Source of the DNA: Bacillota bacterium
GTDB taxonomy: Bacteria; Bacillota; Clostridia; Christensenellales; Aristaeellaceae
Direction: 5' to 3'
Assembly (NCBI GenBank): GCA_023421395.1
Contig: JAEZTL010000054.1
Location: 1-64,000 of the forward strand
DNA: 64,000 nucleotides
Part shown: one piece after another, positions 26,401-32,848 of the stretch
How the letters are laid out: every line of letters starts with the position of its first letter
Position numbering within the stretch: position 1 is the stretch's first letter
The notes under the pieces: model-generated
Told to the model about the DNA's origin: nothing
Database searches by the model: none
What the model saw: the letters and a program-made list of their open reading frames with translations, nothing else
Translations under genes and position numbers: made by a program

Positions 26401-26480
26401 TGGACGCCCTCAACCGGCGCCTGTCCGACGCCTTCCCCGGCACCGGTGTGGCCGCCTGGAAGTGTGAATTTGACCGGTAA
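23445..26480 (+). CDS. fkp: Bifunctional fucokinase / GDP-fucose pyrophosphorylase (FKP-like)
   Basis: A 1011-aa fusion. The N-terminal half is an L-fucokinase/GDP-fucose pyrophosphorylase domain with the nucleotide loop IGSGGATMAALNHI and a left-handed-helix-like segment around residues 390-440. The C-terminal part (from about 655) is a GHMP kinase with RVNFGGGWSDTPPY, the ATP loop PRGSGLGTSS (about 778) and CGAGGGGYL (about 968). Such enzymes phosphorylate L-fucose and then make GDP-L-fucose for fucosylation. It is slightly longer than the Bacteroides enzyme. It overlaps the PHP gene by 4 bp and ends at a strong terminator. A probable fucosyltransferase-like gene starts at 63830. Confidence 0.88.
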   Translation: MNDLHQMFLEQSYRDAYGFYRQWLAGEGRLPGWDYVILTAASEAQAASYRRQIDYRLERGMLPGGTHYAVLPDPAGERIGSGGATMAALNHIRALAGPDPLRGRRALVIHSGGDSRRAPQYSASGKLFSPVPRMLPIGRRSTLFDEFIIGLSAVPGRMKDGMLVASGDVLLLFNPLQIDFHFSGAAALSTRESIAHGVQHGVFLPDESGGVARFLHKLPEEKLRDAGAVDDRGRVALDTGAVLMDGELCRDLLTLIETDGEVDQKKLAACLSPKARLSFYADFLYPLATDSTLEQYHREKPEGEFTPELAALRSALWPLLRRYRLKLMHLSPAAFIHFGTTRELLHFMVEEVQGYAALGWRRMVDTNREEGDFAASGSSLSPEARVGAGSYIEDSLLGPGTAVGRGAVVSSATLSGESVPDFTALHVVKLTGGRFSARLYGVADNPKEASFLGRPIAQLLEKANLTPEAIWDGPDRTLWTAKLFPVRDTAIDAARAALSLVAEPRLTAELRPAGDLRFSGKLPEGERISLKEGFERSDGGAILDWQDALDERVRLERLIRLAETRRSVSEAEGVFSGREPSQRQMKRLADKAEAMARSAPGVPSDAVRVLYYLSRLAPSQRAHFEGEAFRLIRDAIYAESIGRLKYDEALSIRKSSAVSRLPLRVNFGGGWSDTPPYCNENGGTVLNAAVRVGGRLPVEARIERVEAPKLVFASGDSGAYGEFTDIREALDCSNPFDPFALHKAALVACGILPSKPDQPLEALLKRLGGGFKLSTQVRGIPRGSGLGTSSILAGACVNAIGDFFGTELPLMDRIGRVLCAEQLMSTGGGWQDQAGGMIPGVKLLTSAPGAWQEVSVRKLSIPEGTMRALEDRFCLIYTGQRRLARGLLREVMGRYIASDPEAVMILRDIQHLARDMAAALESGDLNGFSRMLSAHWDLSKRLDAGGTNVCIDCIFVAVEDLVAGKMICGAGGGGYLQVVMNEGVTLDALNRRLSDAFPGTGVAAWKCEFDR

Positions 26481-26497
26481 CGGCTCCACTGCGACAG

Positions 26498-26527
26498 GAA
26501 ACCCCGCGGCAAACGCCGCGGGGTTTC
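26498..26527 (+). terminator. Terminator after the fkp-like gene
   Basis: A perfect 13-bp stem (GAAACCCCGCGGC / GCCGCGGGGTTTC) with a 4-nt loop lies 17 nt after the stop. It lies between convergent genes and may serve both strands. Confidence 0.75.
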
Positions 26528-26589
26528 AGCGCGTTTTGGAAAACCCTGGCCGCAGGCCCGCGCGAAGGCTTCGGATCGGCGAGCGGGAA

Positions 26590-27987
26590 TCAGGATTCCG
26601 GAGTCAGCATGCCGCCGCCCGGCAGCGGATACGTCATTCCCTTCAGCCACGCGCACTCCGGGTTTGATGCTTCGTAGTACAGCATGAACCCTCCGGACTG
26701 GATGTTGGAAAGATCGCCCGCGGCGTCCGTCAGCGCGTCCACGTGGGAATCCGCCGTCAGCGTCCAGGAGGATGCCCCGTCCAGCGACACCGAGACCGAC
26801 CCGCCCACGTTCGACGTATCCACCGCGCCCGTATAGATGGAGCCGTCGGTCAGTTCGAGGGCAAAGGCGCTGATCTTGTCCACGCTTACATCGCCCGCCA
26901 GCACCTGTCCCGCGCCCATGAGCGTGAATTCACCGCCGTTCTCCCCCGGCGTGCCCCGATCGCCCAGCGTGTTGGCGGATACCTGCGCCAGAAGGCCGCT
27001 GGAAAAGGTCAGCGTGCAGCCGGAGAGCGTCGCCTCCGCCCGGGCGTTGGTCACGTAGAAGAAAGCCCCTTCCGAATTGCTGGTCAGGCTGGAGTTCACG
27101 GCGCGGAGGGAAACCGCCTCTTCCGTCGCCCCGCCCGAAGTGCTCCGATAGATCAGTATGCCGCCGGGACCCGCACCCGTCAGATCGCTGTCCGAAAGCT
27201 CGGCCGATCCGCCCTCCAGCACCATCATCTGCCCGTCGGTAGCCGTGCCGGTGATCTTCGCGCCTGAGAAGGTTCCGGCGGTGCGGATCACCGGGCTGCC
27301 CTCGCCCGCGACCGAGAGCGACGCGCCGTCGATCGTAGCGACGCCCCCGCCCTGGCCGGCTTCGATGGCGGCGGCGCCCTTGCCGGCCGTCGCGGCGGAT
27401 ACGCCGCGCGCCTCGATTTCGCCGCCGCAGGTGGCGGTGAGTCCGCTGGCAAAATCGCCGGTGGTCTGGATGTCCGCGCCGTCGATCTCCGCCTTCGAGC
27501 CCTCTCCGGTGGCAAAGACGCCCCCGGCGCCCGCCGCCGTGGTGGTGACCGAGCCGCCCATGAGCCGGATCGTACCGCCGCTCTCCGCCACGATGCCCGC
27601 GTTGAGGCCGTAAGCGCCGCTCTCCGCGGTGCTGGACGTGTCGCCGGTCTTGGTGACGACGGCGTTGGCAAGCGTCAGGCTGCCGCCATTTTTCACCAGC
27701 ACGGCGCTTTCGTCCGGCAAAATCGAGGCGAAGCTCCCGCCGGCCGTCTCCTCCGCGCCGTCTACGGTGCGCGCGCCCGCCAGATTGGGCGCGGTCTCTG
27801 CTTCAGGTACGCCGTCGCTCTCCACAGCGCCGTTTTCCGCAGCAGCACTTCCGGCCGCGAAGGCCGTTCCCGCCGCCGGCGGACTCGTCAGCGCCCGGCT
27901 CACAAACGAAGGTGCGCCGGTCATGGCCAGCAGTACCGCGACCGCCAGAATGGGGCTGAGAAAACGCAGGGCCTTCAAATCGATCAT
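26590..27987 (-). CDS. Secreted repetitive protein, probable right-handed beta-helix
   Basis: A 465-aa exported protein: an N-terminal hydrophobic segment (residues about 10-33, ending near SRALTS), then a long run of about 20- to 25-residue turns rich in Gly/Thr/Ser/Ala with alternating hydrophobic residues (GAKITGT, GGSAELSDSDLTG, SGCTLTFSSG), typical of parallel beta-helix surface proteins. No catalytic motif, sortase signal or lipobox is seen. It is read from a promoter with the same 11-bp-phased half-sites as the three genes at 28143, 29268 and 29973, so it probably belongs to the same regulon. Confidence 0.75.
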   Translation of the reverse strand: MIDLKALRFLSPILAVAVLLAMTGAPSFVSRALTSPPAAGTAFAAGSAAAENGAVESDGVPEAETAPNLAGARTVDGAEETAGGSFASILPDESAVLVKNGGSLTLANAVVTKTGDTSSTAESGAYGLNAGIVAESGGTIRLMGGSVTTTAAGAGGVFATGEGSKAEIDGADIQTTGDFASGLTATCGGEIEARGVSAATAGKGAAAIEAGQGGGVATIDGASLSVAGEGSPVIRTAGTFSGAKITGTATDGQMMVLEGGSAELSDSDLTGAGPGGILIYRSTSGGATEEAVSLRAVNSSLTSNSEGAFFYVTNARAEATLSGCTLTFSSGLLAQVSANTLGDRGTPGENGGEFTLMGAGQVLAGDVSVDKISAFALELTDGSIYTGAVDTSNVGGSVSVSLDGASSWTLTADSHVDALTDAAGDLSNIQSGGFMLYYEASNPECAWLKGMTYPLPGGGMLTPES

Positions 27988-28027
27988 CCACCCTTTCCGC
28001 GGCGCACGCGCATCTGCCGATGAGATG

Positions 28028-28083
28028 ATCTTACGCGCAAGGTTTGGCAGCCGTTTGCGGTGAACTTGAACATTTTATGAACA
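28028..28083 (-). promoter_or_regulatory. Phased TGTTCA promoter upstream of the beta-helix gene
   Basis: Minus strand: TGTTCA (28078-28083), N5, TGTTCA (28067-28072), then exactly 33 bp to the -10 box TAAGAT (28028-28033). Further CAA triplets in the 33-bp region continue the 11-bp phase. No sigma-A -35 box is present. The geometry is that of a PhoB/OmpR-family activator array. Confidence 0.7.
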
Positions 28084-28095
28084 TCCCCATCCTTA

Positions 28096-28120
28096 CCGCC
28101 GCCGGCTTGGCCGGCGGCGG
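28096..28120. terminator. GC hairpin downstream of the 28143 gene
   Basis: An 11-bp stem (CCGCCGCCGGC / GCCGGCGGCGG) with a TTG loop lies 23 nt after the stop of the minus-strand gene at 28143. It has no T-run on that strand, so termination by it alone is uncertain. Confidence 0.5.
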
Positions 28121-28142
28121 CGCTTTTCGGGTTGATTATGTT

Positions 28143-28652
28143 TCATTTCTCGGAGGGAGTCTGGGTCGCCTCGGGCGCGGCGGGCATCCGCCGGACGGTG
28201 ATGGCCGTGGCGGCGCTTCCGCCCAGCGTGACCGTCACCACATCGCCCATCTGGATGTCGCTGAGGGCGAGCGCGGTTCCCTGGACGTCACGTCCGCCGG
28301 AAAGTGTAATCTGGGTCGCGTCGTCCACGGTGAACGTCAGGGTCTCACCGGTCAGCGTCAGGCCGCCGTTGCCGCCGCCCGGCCCGTTCTGGCCGTTGTC
28401 CCCTGAGGGCGGGTTCCCTTGCGGCGTCTGGCCGCTGTCCCCTGAGGGCGGGTTCCCTTGCGGCGTCTGGTGGTCGCCGGGGTTGGGCGTCGTGGCAAGC
28501 GCGATGGTGATGGAATTCCCGTCGATCTGGGTCACCTGGCCCAGCGTTCCATGCTCGACGGCCGGAGTGCTTTCGGCCAGCGTCGGACCGGCCGCCCCCC
28601 AAACCAGCGTAAGACACGCGAGCATCACGCTGAGTATGCGCCTCGTTTTCAT
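28143..28652 (-). CDS. Small secreted DUF5666-like protein, paralog 1
   Basis: A 169-aa protein starting at ATG 28652 after GCGGAAAGGA. A signal peptide (residues 1-26, ending PTLA) precedes a short beta-rich segment (GQVTQIDGNSITIAL), a Gly/Pro/Asn-rich insert with 13-residue repeats (QTPQGNPPSGDSG, QTPQGNPPSGDNG), and the second half of the domain (LTGETLTFTVDDATQITL, IQMGDVVTVTL, ATAITV). The layout resembles DUF5666-type domains. Two paralogs lie at 29268 and 29973 with different inserts. The function is unknown. Confidence 0.75.
   Translation of the reverse strand: MKTRRILSVMLACLTLVWGAAGPTLAESTPAVEHGTLGQVTQIDGNSITIALATTPNPGDHQTPQGNPPSGDSGQTPQGNPPSGDNGQNGPGGGNGGLTLTGETLTFTVDDATQITLSGGRDVQGTALALSDIQMGDVVTVTLGGSAATAITVRRMPAAPEATQTPSEK
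28397..28470 (-). repeat. 39-bp tandem duplication in the insert of paralog 1
   Basis: Two 35-nt stretches are identical at a period of 39 bp, encoding the repeated 13-residue unit. Nucleotide identity shows the duplication is recent, so the insert grows by slippage or unequal recombination. Confidence 0.85.
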
Positions 28653-28692
28653 CTTGATCCGTCCTTTCCGCACCGCTTCCGGTACGGGGTAC

Positions 28693-28748
28693 AGCATACG
28701 GCGAAGGGTTGGCAAAGCGTTGGGAAGTGCTTGAACAATCCGTGAACA
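28693..28748 (-). promoter_or_regulatory. Phased TGTTCA promoter of secreted paralog 1
   Basis: Minus strand: TGTTCA (28743-28748), N5, TGTTCA (28732-28737), 33 bp, -10 TATGCT (28693-28698). CAA triplets at two further 11-bp steps lie within the 33 bp. The leader to ATG 28652 is about 35 nt. Confidence 0.75.
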
Positions 28749-28761
28749 ATCCAGAGGATGC

Positions 28762-28793
28762 AAAGACCGGGAGCGCTTGCGCTCCCGGTCTTT
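28762..28793 (-). terminator. Terminator of the broken small gene
   Basis: A perfect 15-bp stem (AAAGACCGGGAGCGC and complement) with a 2-nt loop lies 10 nt after the stop at 28804; the right arm ends in TTT. It also insulates the next promoter (28693-28748). Confidence 0.8.
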
Positions 28794-28803
28794 GCCAATG
28801 CCA

Positions 28804-29063
28804 TTAACCGTTCAGGATTTCCATTGCCTCGTCGCGGTAGCAGTCCATCAGGTAGGGGACGCCGGTGACCCTGGCACACTCCTCGGTCAGCGACATCAGC
28901 TCGCTCCGGCCGATGGAGTCCACATTGAAGCAGCGCGCGCCCGCCATCAACTGCTGCAGGCCCACCCTGATCTTGTCGGCATAACTATAGATACCGATCG
29001 CGCCCAGCGGGATAGGTTGGCGGTTCTGGTGGCGTCATTGCCATTGGGAGCGCGCAGATTCAT
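28804..29063 (-). pseudogene. Small gene broken by a single-base frameshift
   Basis: Translation signals are excellent: GGGGGGA (29071-29077) 7 nt before ATG 29063, a consensus promoter upstream and a perfect terminator downstream. The frame from the ATG reads MNLRAPNGNDATRTANLS and then leaves frame. The -1 frame continues from there as PLGAIGIYSYADKIRVG to a C-terminus ending CYRDEAMEILNG and a stop at 28804. Adding one C to the CCC run at 29009-29011 (minus strand) joins both parts into one protein of about 86 aa. I do not recognise the family. It may be a true pseudogene, a sequencing error, or a recoded gene, though no slippery heptamer is seen. Confidence 0.65.
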
Positions 29064-29111
29064 TATCCTGTCCCCCCTTGATCGAATTGCTTCTGAACGG
29101 GAAGCGTCATC

Positions 29112-29140
29112 ATTATACCAAATTTTCGAATATTGTGCAA
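29112..29140 (-). promoter_or_regulatory. Consensus promoter of the broken small gene
   Basis: -35 TTGCAC (29135-29140), 17-bp spacer, -10 TATAAT (29112-29117) on the minus strand, about 49 nt before the ATG at 29063. It is AT-rich and among the best promoters in the window. Confidence 0.8.
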
Positions 29141-29209
29141 TCGCACAGCCGAAATTCGGATTTTTTACAGATCGTTTATGCATTCCTCCGCAGGCAAGAC
29201 AAATGCGGA

Positions 29210-29237
29210 ACGCCCCCGGCCGTCTGGCCGGGGGCGT
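29210..29237. terminator. Hairpin downstream of secreted paralog 2
   Basis: A perfect 12-bp stem (ACGCCCCCGGCC / GGCCGGGGGCGT), 4-nt loop, 30 nt after the minus-strand stop at 29268. A CTTTT run is present only on the plus strand. Confidence 0.6.
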
Positions 29238-29267
29238 CTTTTCGTTTTGCGGGTGTTTTCAGGCTGA

Positions 29268-29756
29268 TCAGCCGTTTACGGCAGGCGCCTCCGCAGCGGT
29301 TTCGGAAGCGGGCTCCGCGGCGGCGCTCTCCACGGTGATTGCGGTGGCGGTATTGTCCGTCAGGGTTACCGTCACGATGCTGCCGACGGCGATGTCCGCC
29401 ATGGTGCCGGCGGTATCCTCCGCGCCGTTGGCACCCTTCAGCGTGACGGCGGTGGCGTCGTTCACGGTTACAGTCATCGTTTCGCCGGTGAGGCTGAGCG
29501 CGGCGGGCGCAACCGCGGCGTCCGGCGCGGCCGTGGCGTCGGCAGCGGCCGGAGCAGCCTCCGGCATCGCGGCCAACGCGATGGTAATCGTGTTTTCATC
29601 CACCTGAGTCACCTGTCCGTAAACCGGTGTGCCTTCCGTGGCCGCGGCGGCATCGGTGGCAGGCGCGGCGGTGGCCGCCGTTTCGGCATAGGCCGGTGCG
29701 ACGGTCAGCAGCATGAACGACGCAAGAATCAAAGCCAGAATAGAAACCTTTTTCAT
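29268..29756 (-). CDS. Small secreted DUF5666-like protein, paralog 2
   Basis: A 162-aa protein with a signal peptide (residues 1-24, ending APAYA), a Thr/Ala linker, the first beta segment (YGQVTQVDENTITIALA), an Ala/Pro-rich insert and the second half (LTGETMTVTVNDATAVTL, IAVGSIVTVTLTDNTATAITV). It aligns clearly with paralog 1 (28143) outside the insert. GCGGAAAGGATG precedes the ATG as in that gene. It has its own promoter and hairpin, so it is monocistronic. The function is unknown. Confidence 0.78.
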   Translation of the reverse strand: MKKVSILALILASFMLLTVAPAYAETAATAAPATDAAAATEGTPVYGQVTQVDENTITIALAAMPEAAPAAADATAAPDAAVAPAALSLTGETMTVTVNDATAVTLKGANGAEDTAGTMADIAVGSIVTVTLTDNTATAITVESAAAEPASETAAEAPAVNG

Positions 29757-29806
29757 CGAGAATCATCCTTTCCGCTTTTGAATGTGCTCCCTTGAGCACG
29801 GCACCT

Positions 29807-29851
29807 AGAATACGCTTCACATTTGGCATATGTTTGCAGCAATCTTGAAAA
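29807..29851 (-). promoter_or_regulatory. Phased promoter of secreted paralog 2, distal half-site decayed
   Basis: Minus strand: TTTTCA (29846-29851), 33 bp, -10 TATTCT (29807-29812). CAA triplets continue at 11-bp steps within the 33 bp (GCAAAC, GCCAAA). The distal hexamer position holds an unrelated sequence, so this is the weakest of the four arrays. Confidence 0.6.
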
Positions 29852-29907
29852 AAATAAGGTGCTTTGGTCCGGTATTTAACAGGACGGATTGCGTTTCGGG
29901 AATAAAG

Positions 29908-29933
29908 CAGCCCCCGGCCCGGGCCGGGGGCTG
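29908..29933 (-). terminator. Terminator of secreted paralog 3
   Basis: A perfect 26-bp palindrome (13-bp arms CAGCCCCCGGCCC) followed on the minus strand by CTTTATT, 39 nt after the stop at 29973. Confidence 0.7.
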
Positions 29934-29972
29934 GTGCGAAAAGGAATGCCGGCATCAGTTTGCCGGATCGCG

Positions 29973-30896
29973 TCAGGCGCCGGGCATCGTGCTGCCAGGT
30001 GCTGAATTTGCGTTGTTTCCATCGGGGGCGTTGCCGGAGGAGGCGCTGTCCGAGGGCGGGTTGATTGCGGGTGCGTTGCCGCCGCCCTGCGGCCCGTTCT
30101 GACCGGGACCGCACCACGGGCAGTTGCCGTAACCGCCGCCCCGGAGTCCGTTTTGGCCTCCGCCAAAACCGGGCGCATTGCCCCAGCGGCCGCCGCGCTG
30201 CCCGGGGTTGCCCCGGAAATTGTTCGCGCCGGGCTTGTTGTCCCAGCCGCCGTTTCCCCGGAAGCCGCCTGCCAGGGTATCGCGCAGAATCGTCACGGCG
30301 GTTGCCGCATCGCCGGAGAGGGTGACGGTCAGGATGGCGCCGACGGAAATGTCCGAGATCGAGCCAGCGGCTTTTCGTCTGTCCAGCGTAAAGATGGTCG
30401 AATCGGTGATGGAGAACGTCATGCTTTCGCCGCTGGCGGTAAAAGCGGACGCGCTCGCAGCGCGCTGGCGGAACGGCCGGGCGAGCGGGCCGCGCTGTGC
30501 GGCGGCGTCCGGAATCACGTTGGCATCGGAAGCCGCCGCGGTATCCGGCGCGGTTGGATCCATAGCGGCGGACTCGTCCGGCTTCACGGTGGCGTCCGGC
30601 GCGGGGGTGACGTCCGGCGTGGTCCCGCTGTCCGAAGCCGTCGCGGTATCCGGCGCGGTTGCGTCCGGAGCGGCGGACTCGTCCGGCTTCTCGGTGGCGC
30701 CTGAGGAGGCGTCCGCGCTTTCCGCCAGCGTTCCCAGATCCATCGTGATGGATGTGACGCTCACGGCGGTCACGCGACCGGTGACGGTCGCCGCCTCTCC
30801 GGCGGCGTCCGCGCTCTCCGCCAGCGCGGGGCCGCCCATCAGCGTCAGCGCGGTCATAAACGCCAGCGCCATGGCAATCAAACGAGTATATCTCAT
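29973..30896 (-). CDS. Secreted DUF5666-like protein with long Gly/Asn-rich tail, paralog 3
   Basis: A 307-aa protein with signal peptide (residues 1-26, ending PALA), the first beta segment (VTGRVTAVSVTSITMDLG), a long Thr/Asp/Pro/Ala insert containing the duplicated blocks AAPDATAPDTATASD and AAMDPTAPDTAAASD, the second half-domain (ASGESMTFSITDSTIFTL, ISVGAILTVTL, ATAVTIL), and a Gly/Asn/Gln-rich tail from about residue 210 with a single CPWC pair. It is homologous to the 28143 and 29268 products but longer. The tail is typical of disordered surface or matrix proteins. Function unknown. Confidence 0.75.
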   Translation of the reverse strand: MRYTRLIAMALAFMTALTLMGGPALAESADAAGEAATVTGRVTAVSVTSITMDLGTLAESADASSGATEKPDESAAPDATAPDTATASDSGTTPDVTPAPDATVKPDESAAMDPTAPDTAAASDANVIPDAAAQRGPLARPFRQRAASASAFTASGESMTFSITDSTIFTLDRRKAAGSISDISVGAILTVTLSGDAATAVTILRDTLAGGFRGNGGWDNKPGANNFRGNPGQRGGRWGNAPGFGGGQNGLRGGGYGNCPWCGPGQNGPQGGGNAPAINPPSDSASSGNAPDGNNANSAPGSTMPGA

Positions 30897-30943
30897 GATG
30901 TATACTTCCTTTCAGAGAGATTTGTGCTTTGGGCACTACAACA

Positions 30944-30999
30944 AGCATACGCCCATAATTTGTCAGGCGTATGCTGCAGGCTTGAACAGTCCGTGAACA
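30944..30999 (-). promoter_or_regulatory. Phased TGTTCA promoter of secreted paralog 3
   Basis: Minus strand: TGTTCA (30994-30999), N5, TGTTCA (30983-30988), 33 bp, -10 TATGCT (30944-30949), with CAT and CAA at the next two 11-bp steps. The array ends 38 bp from the -35 box of the divergent MFS promoter. Confidence 0.75.
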
Positions 31000-31036
31000 A
31001 ACGCGCGCAGGATTTGCGCGGGTGAAAACATTCAAA

Positions 31037-31065
31037 TTGACAAGCTATTTTGGGTATGGTATTTT
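31037..31065 (+). promoter_or_regulatory. Promoter of the MFS gene
   Basis: -35 TTGACA (31037-31042), 17-bp spacer, -10 TATTTT (31060-31065). Confidence 0.65.
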
Positions 31066-31114
31066 ATACCCGCGGGGCGCGAGATTCCGCACTGTAGAAA
31101 GGAAGTATGGTAAG

Positions 31115-32299
31115 ATGGTCAACGGAAAGCGAAGCGTGGTGCTGGCGGCGGGCATGCTGCTGCAGCTGTGCGCGGGCATCGTGTACATGTGGAGCGTTTT
31201 TAAGGCCCCCGTCACCCAATATCTCGGATGGGACGCGACCAACACCTCCTCGATCATGCTGGCGGCGTTCGTGGTGGGCATCGTAGGCGGCGGCCGCCTG
31301 CAGGACAGGCTCGGCCCCCGCATGGTGCTGATCGGCGGAAGCCTCCTTTTTAGCCTTGGCATGATCCTGACCTCGCGGGTATCAAGCGCCAATCCTTCCA
31401 TGATCAACCTGACCTACGGCGTGATGTCGGGCTTGGGCGTGGGCGTGGTGTACACCACCACCGTTTCCGTGGTGCAGAAGTGGTTCCCGGACCGGCGCGG
31501 CTTCGCCACCGGCATGATGGTCAGCGCCTTCGGCTTTTCGCTGGTGATCTTTACGCCCATCGCATCAGCGCTGCTGGCGGCGAGGGGTGTGCCCTTCACC
31601 TTTACGGCCATCGGCCTGACGTTTCTTGTGGTCTGCACCCTGTCGTCGATCCCGGTGGTGAACCCCTCCGCGAACTTCCAGCCCGTGGGCGTGCCCGCCG
31701 CCAAGGACGGAAAGAGCACCCAGCGCCACTACACCACCGCTGAAATGCTGAAAACCCCGCAGTTCTACAAAATTTTCTTCGGCATGATGCTGATCCTGCC
31801 GGCCTACTTCCTTCTGAACCCGCAGTTCAAAACGCTGGGCGAGGCCCGCGGGCTCACCGACATGGTCCAGAATTTCCTGGTGATGACCACCGGCATCGCC
31901 AGCGCGGCAGGGCGGCTTCTGTTCTCCTGGGCGTCCGACCGGATCGGCCGCAAGAACGCAATCTATCTGATCATTGGCGTGACGCTTCTGGGCGTCCTTT
32001 CTCTGATCTGGGCGCAGGGTTTCTTCTTCATGGTGTGCGTCGCGCTGATCGCCTTCGCCTTCGGCGGCTGCGCAAGCGTGTTCCCGGCGCTGACGGCGGA
32101 CAATTTCGGCACCAAGTACATGGGGCTCAATTACGGCTGCGTGATGGTAGGCTTCGGCATCGCGGCGCTGGGCGCGCCGCTTCTGAAAAGGCTGTTTCCC
32201 GCCGAGGCGGCGCAGACCGCCGAGTTTATCATGGCGGCTGCCATGTGCCTCGTGGCGCTCGTCTGTGTCGCGCTGATCAAAAAGCCCAAGGCGGAATGA
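31115..32299 (+). CDS. MFS transporter, oxalate/formate antiporter-like family
   Basis: A 394-aa carrier with 12 predicted membrane segments. The N-terminal GMLLQLCAGIVYMWSVFKAP segment and GVGVVYTTTVSVVQKWFPDRRGFATG are characteristic of the OFA (oxalate:formate antiporter-like) family, which carries small carboxylates. ATG 31115 is preceded by GAAAGGAAG. No oxalate-degrading genes are nearby, so the substrate is left open. A textbook terminator follows. It is divergent from the secreted-protein gene at 29973. Confidence 0.85.
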   Translation: MVNGKRSVVLAAGMLLQLCAGIVYMWSVFKAPVTQYLGWDATNTSSIMLAAFVVGIVGGGRLQDRLGPRMVLIGGSLLFSLGMILTSRVSSANPSMINLTYGVMSGLGVGVVYTTTVSVVQKWFPDRRGFATGMMVSAFGFSLVIFTPIASALLAARGVPFTFTAIGLTFLVVCTLSSIPVVNPSANFQPVGVPAAKDGKSTQRHYTTAEMLKTPQFYKIFFGMMLILPAYFLLNPQFKTLGEARGLTDMVQNFLVMTTGIASAAGRLLFSWASDRIGRKNAIYLIIGVTLLGVLSLIWAQGFFFMVCVALIAFAFGGCASVFPALTADNFGTKYMGLNYGCVMVGFGIAALGAPLLKRLFPAEAAQTAEFIMAAAMCLVALVCVALIKKPKAE

Positions 32300-32302
32300 G
32301 CG

Positions 32303-32347
32303 CGAAGGGTGCGAACCGGCTTCGGTTCGCACCCTTCGTCTTTTTTA
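32303..32347 (+). terminator. Intrinsic terminator of the MFS gene
   Basis: A perfect 16-bp stem (32303-32318 with 32323-32338) with a 4-nt loop, followed by TCTTTTTT. Confidence 0.9.
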
Positions 32348-32365
32348 TGACGGGGAGGGAACGGC

Positions 32366-32848
32366 ATGGTCGGGCAGGTCATGGCGCTGATGATTGAATT
32401 TTTCGGCAGGGACGCGCGGCGCATTCACCACTTTCTGAAGGTGTACGGCTTCGCGCGGGCCATCGCGCTGAGCGAAGGTGTTCCGGAAGAAACGATGCGC
32501 CGGATCGAATTGGCCGCACTGACCCACGACATCGGCATCAAGCCCAGCGAGGAGAAATACGGTTCCAGCGCCGGGCGTTACCAGGAAATCGAAGGCCCGG
32601 CCCCTGCGCGGGCGCTTCTGACGCGGGCGGGCTGCGCGCCGGAGGATGTGGAGCGCGTATCGTGGCTCGTCGCCCATCATCACACCTACTCGGACATCCG
32701 GGGACTCGACTACCAGATTCTGGTGGAGGCCGACTTTCTCGTCAACATCTATGAGGATGAAATCGCGCCCCGGGAGGTGGTTTCCGTGCGGTCGAAAATC
32801 TTCAAAACCGCCGCGGGACTCCGGTTTCTGGACCAAATCTATGGCTAA
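32366..32848 (+). CDS. HD-domain phosphohydrolase-like protein
   Basis: A 160-aa protein with the metal-binding HD core: His in RRIHHFLKVYGFARAIA, the HD pair in LTHDIGIK, and downstream VAHHHTY plus the Asp of VEADFLVN. This is the layout of small HDIG-type predicted hydrolases, possibly acting on nucleotides. GGGAGGGAAC precedes the ATG. Its 3' end overlaps that of the convergent ABC permease by 4 bp. It appears to be monocistronic. Confidence 0.85.
   Translation: MVGQVMALMIEFFGRDARRIHHFLKVYGFARAIALSEGVPEETMRRIELAALTHDIGIKPSEEKYGSSAGRYQEIEGPAPARALLTRAGCAPEDVERVSWLVAHHHTYSDIRGLDYQILVEADFLVNIYEDEIAPREVVSVRSKIFKTAAGLRFLDQIYG

Noticed and set aside
29009..29011. Programmed -1 frameshift in the small gene
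   Set aside because: No X-XXY-YYZ slippery heptamer or downstream stimulatory structure is visible at the frame change; a missing base fits better.
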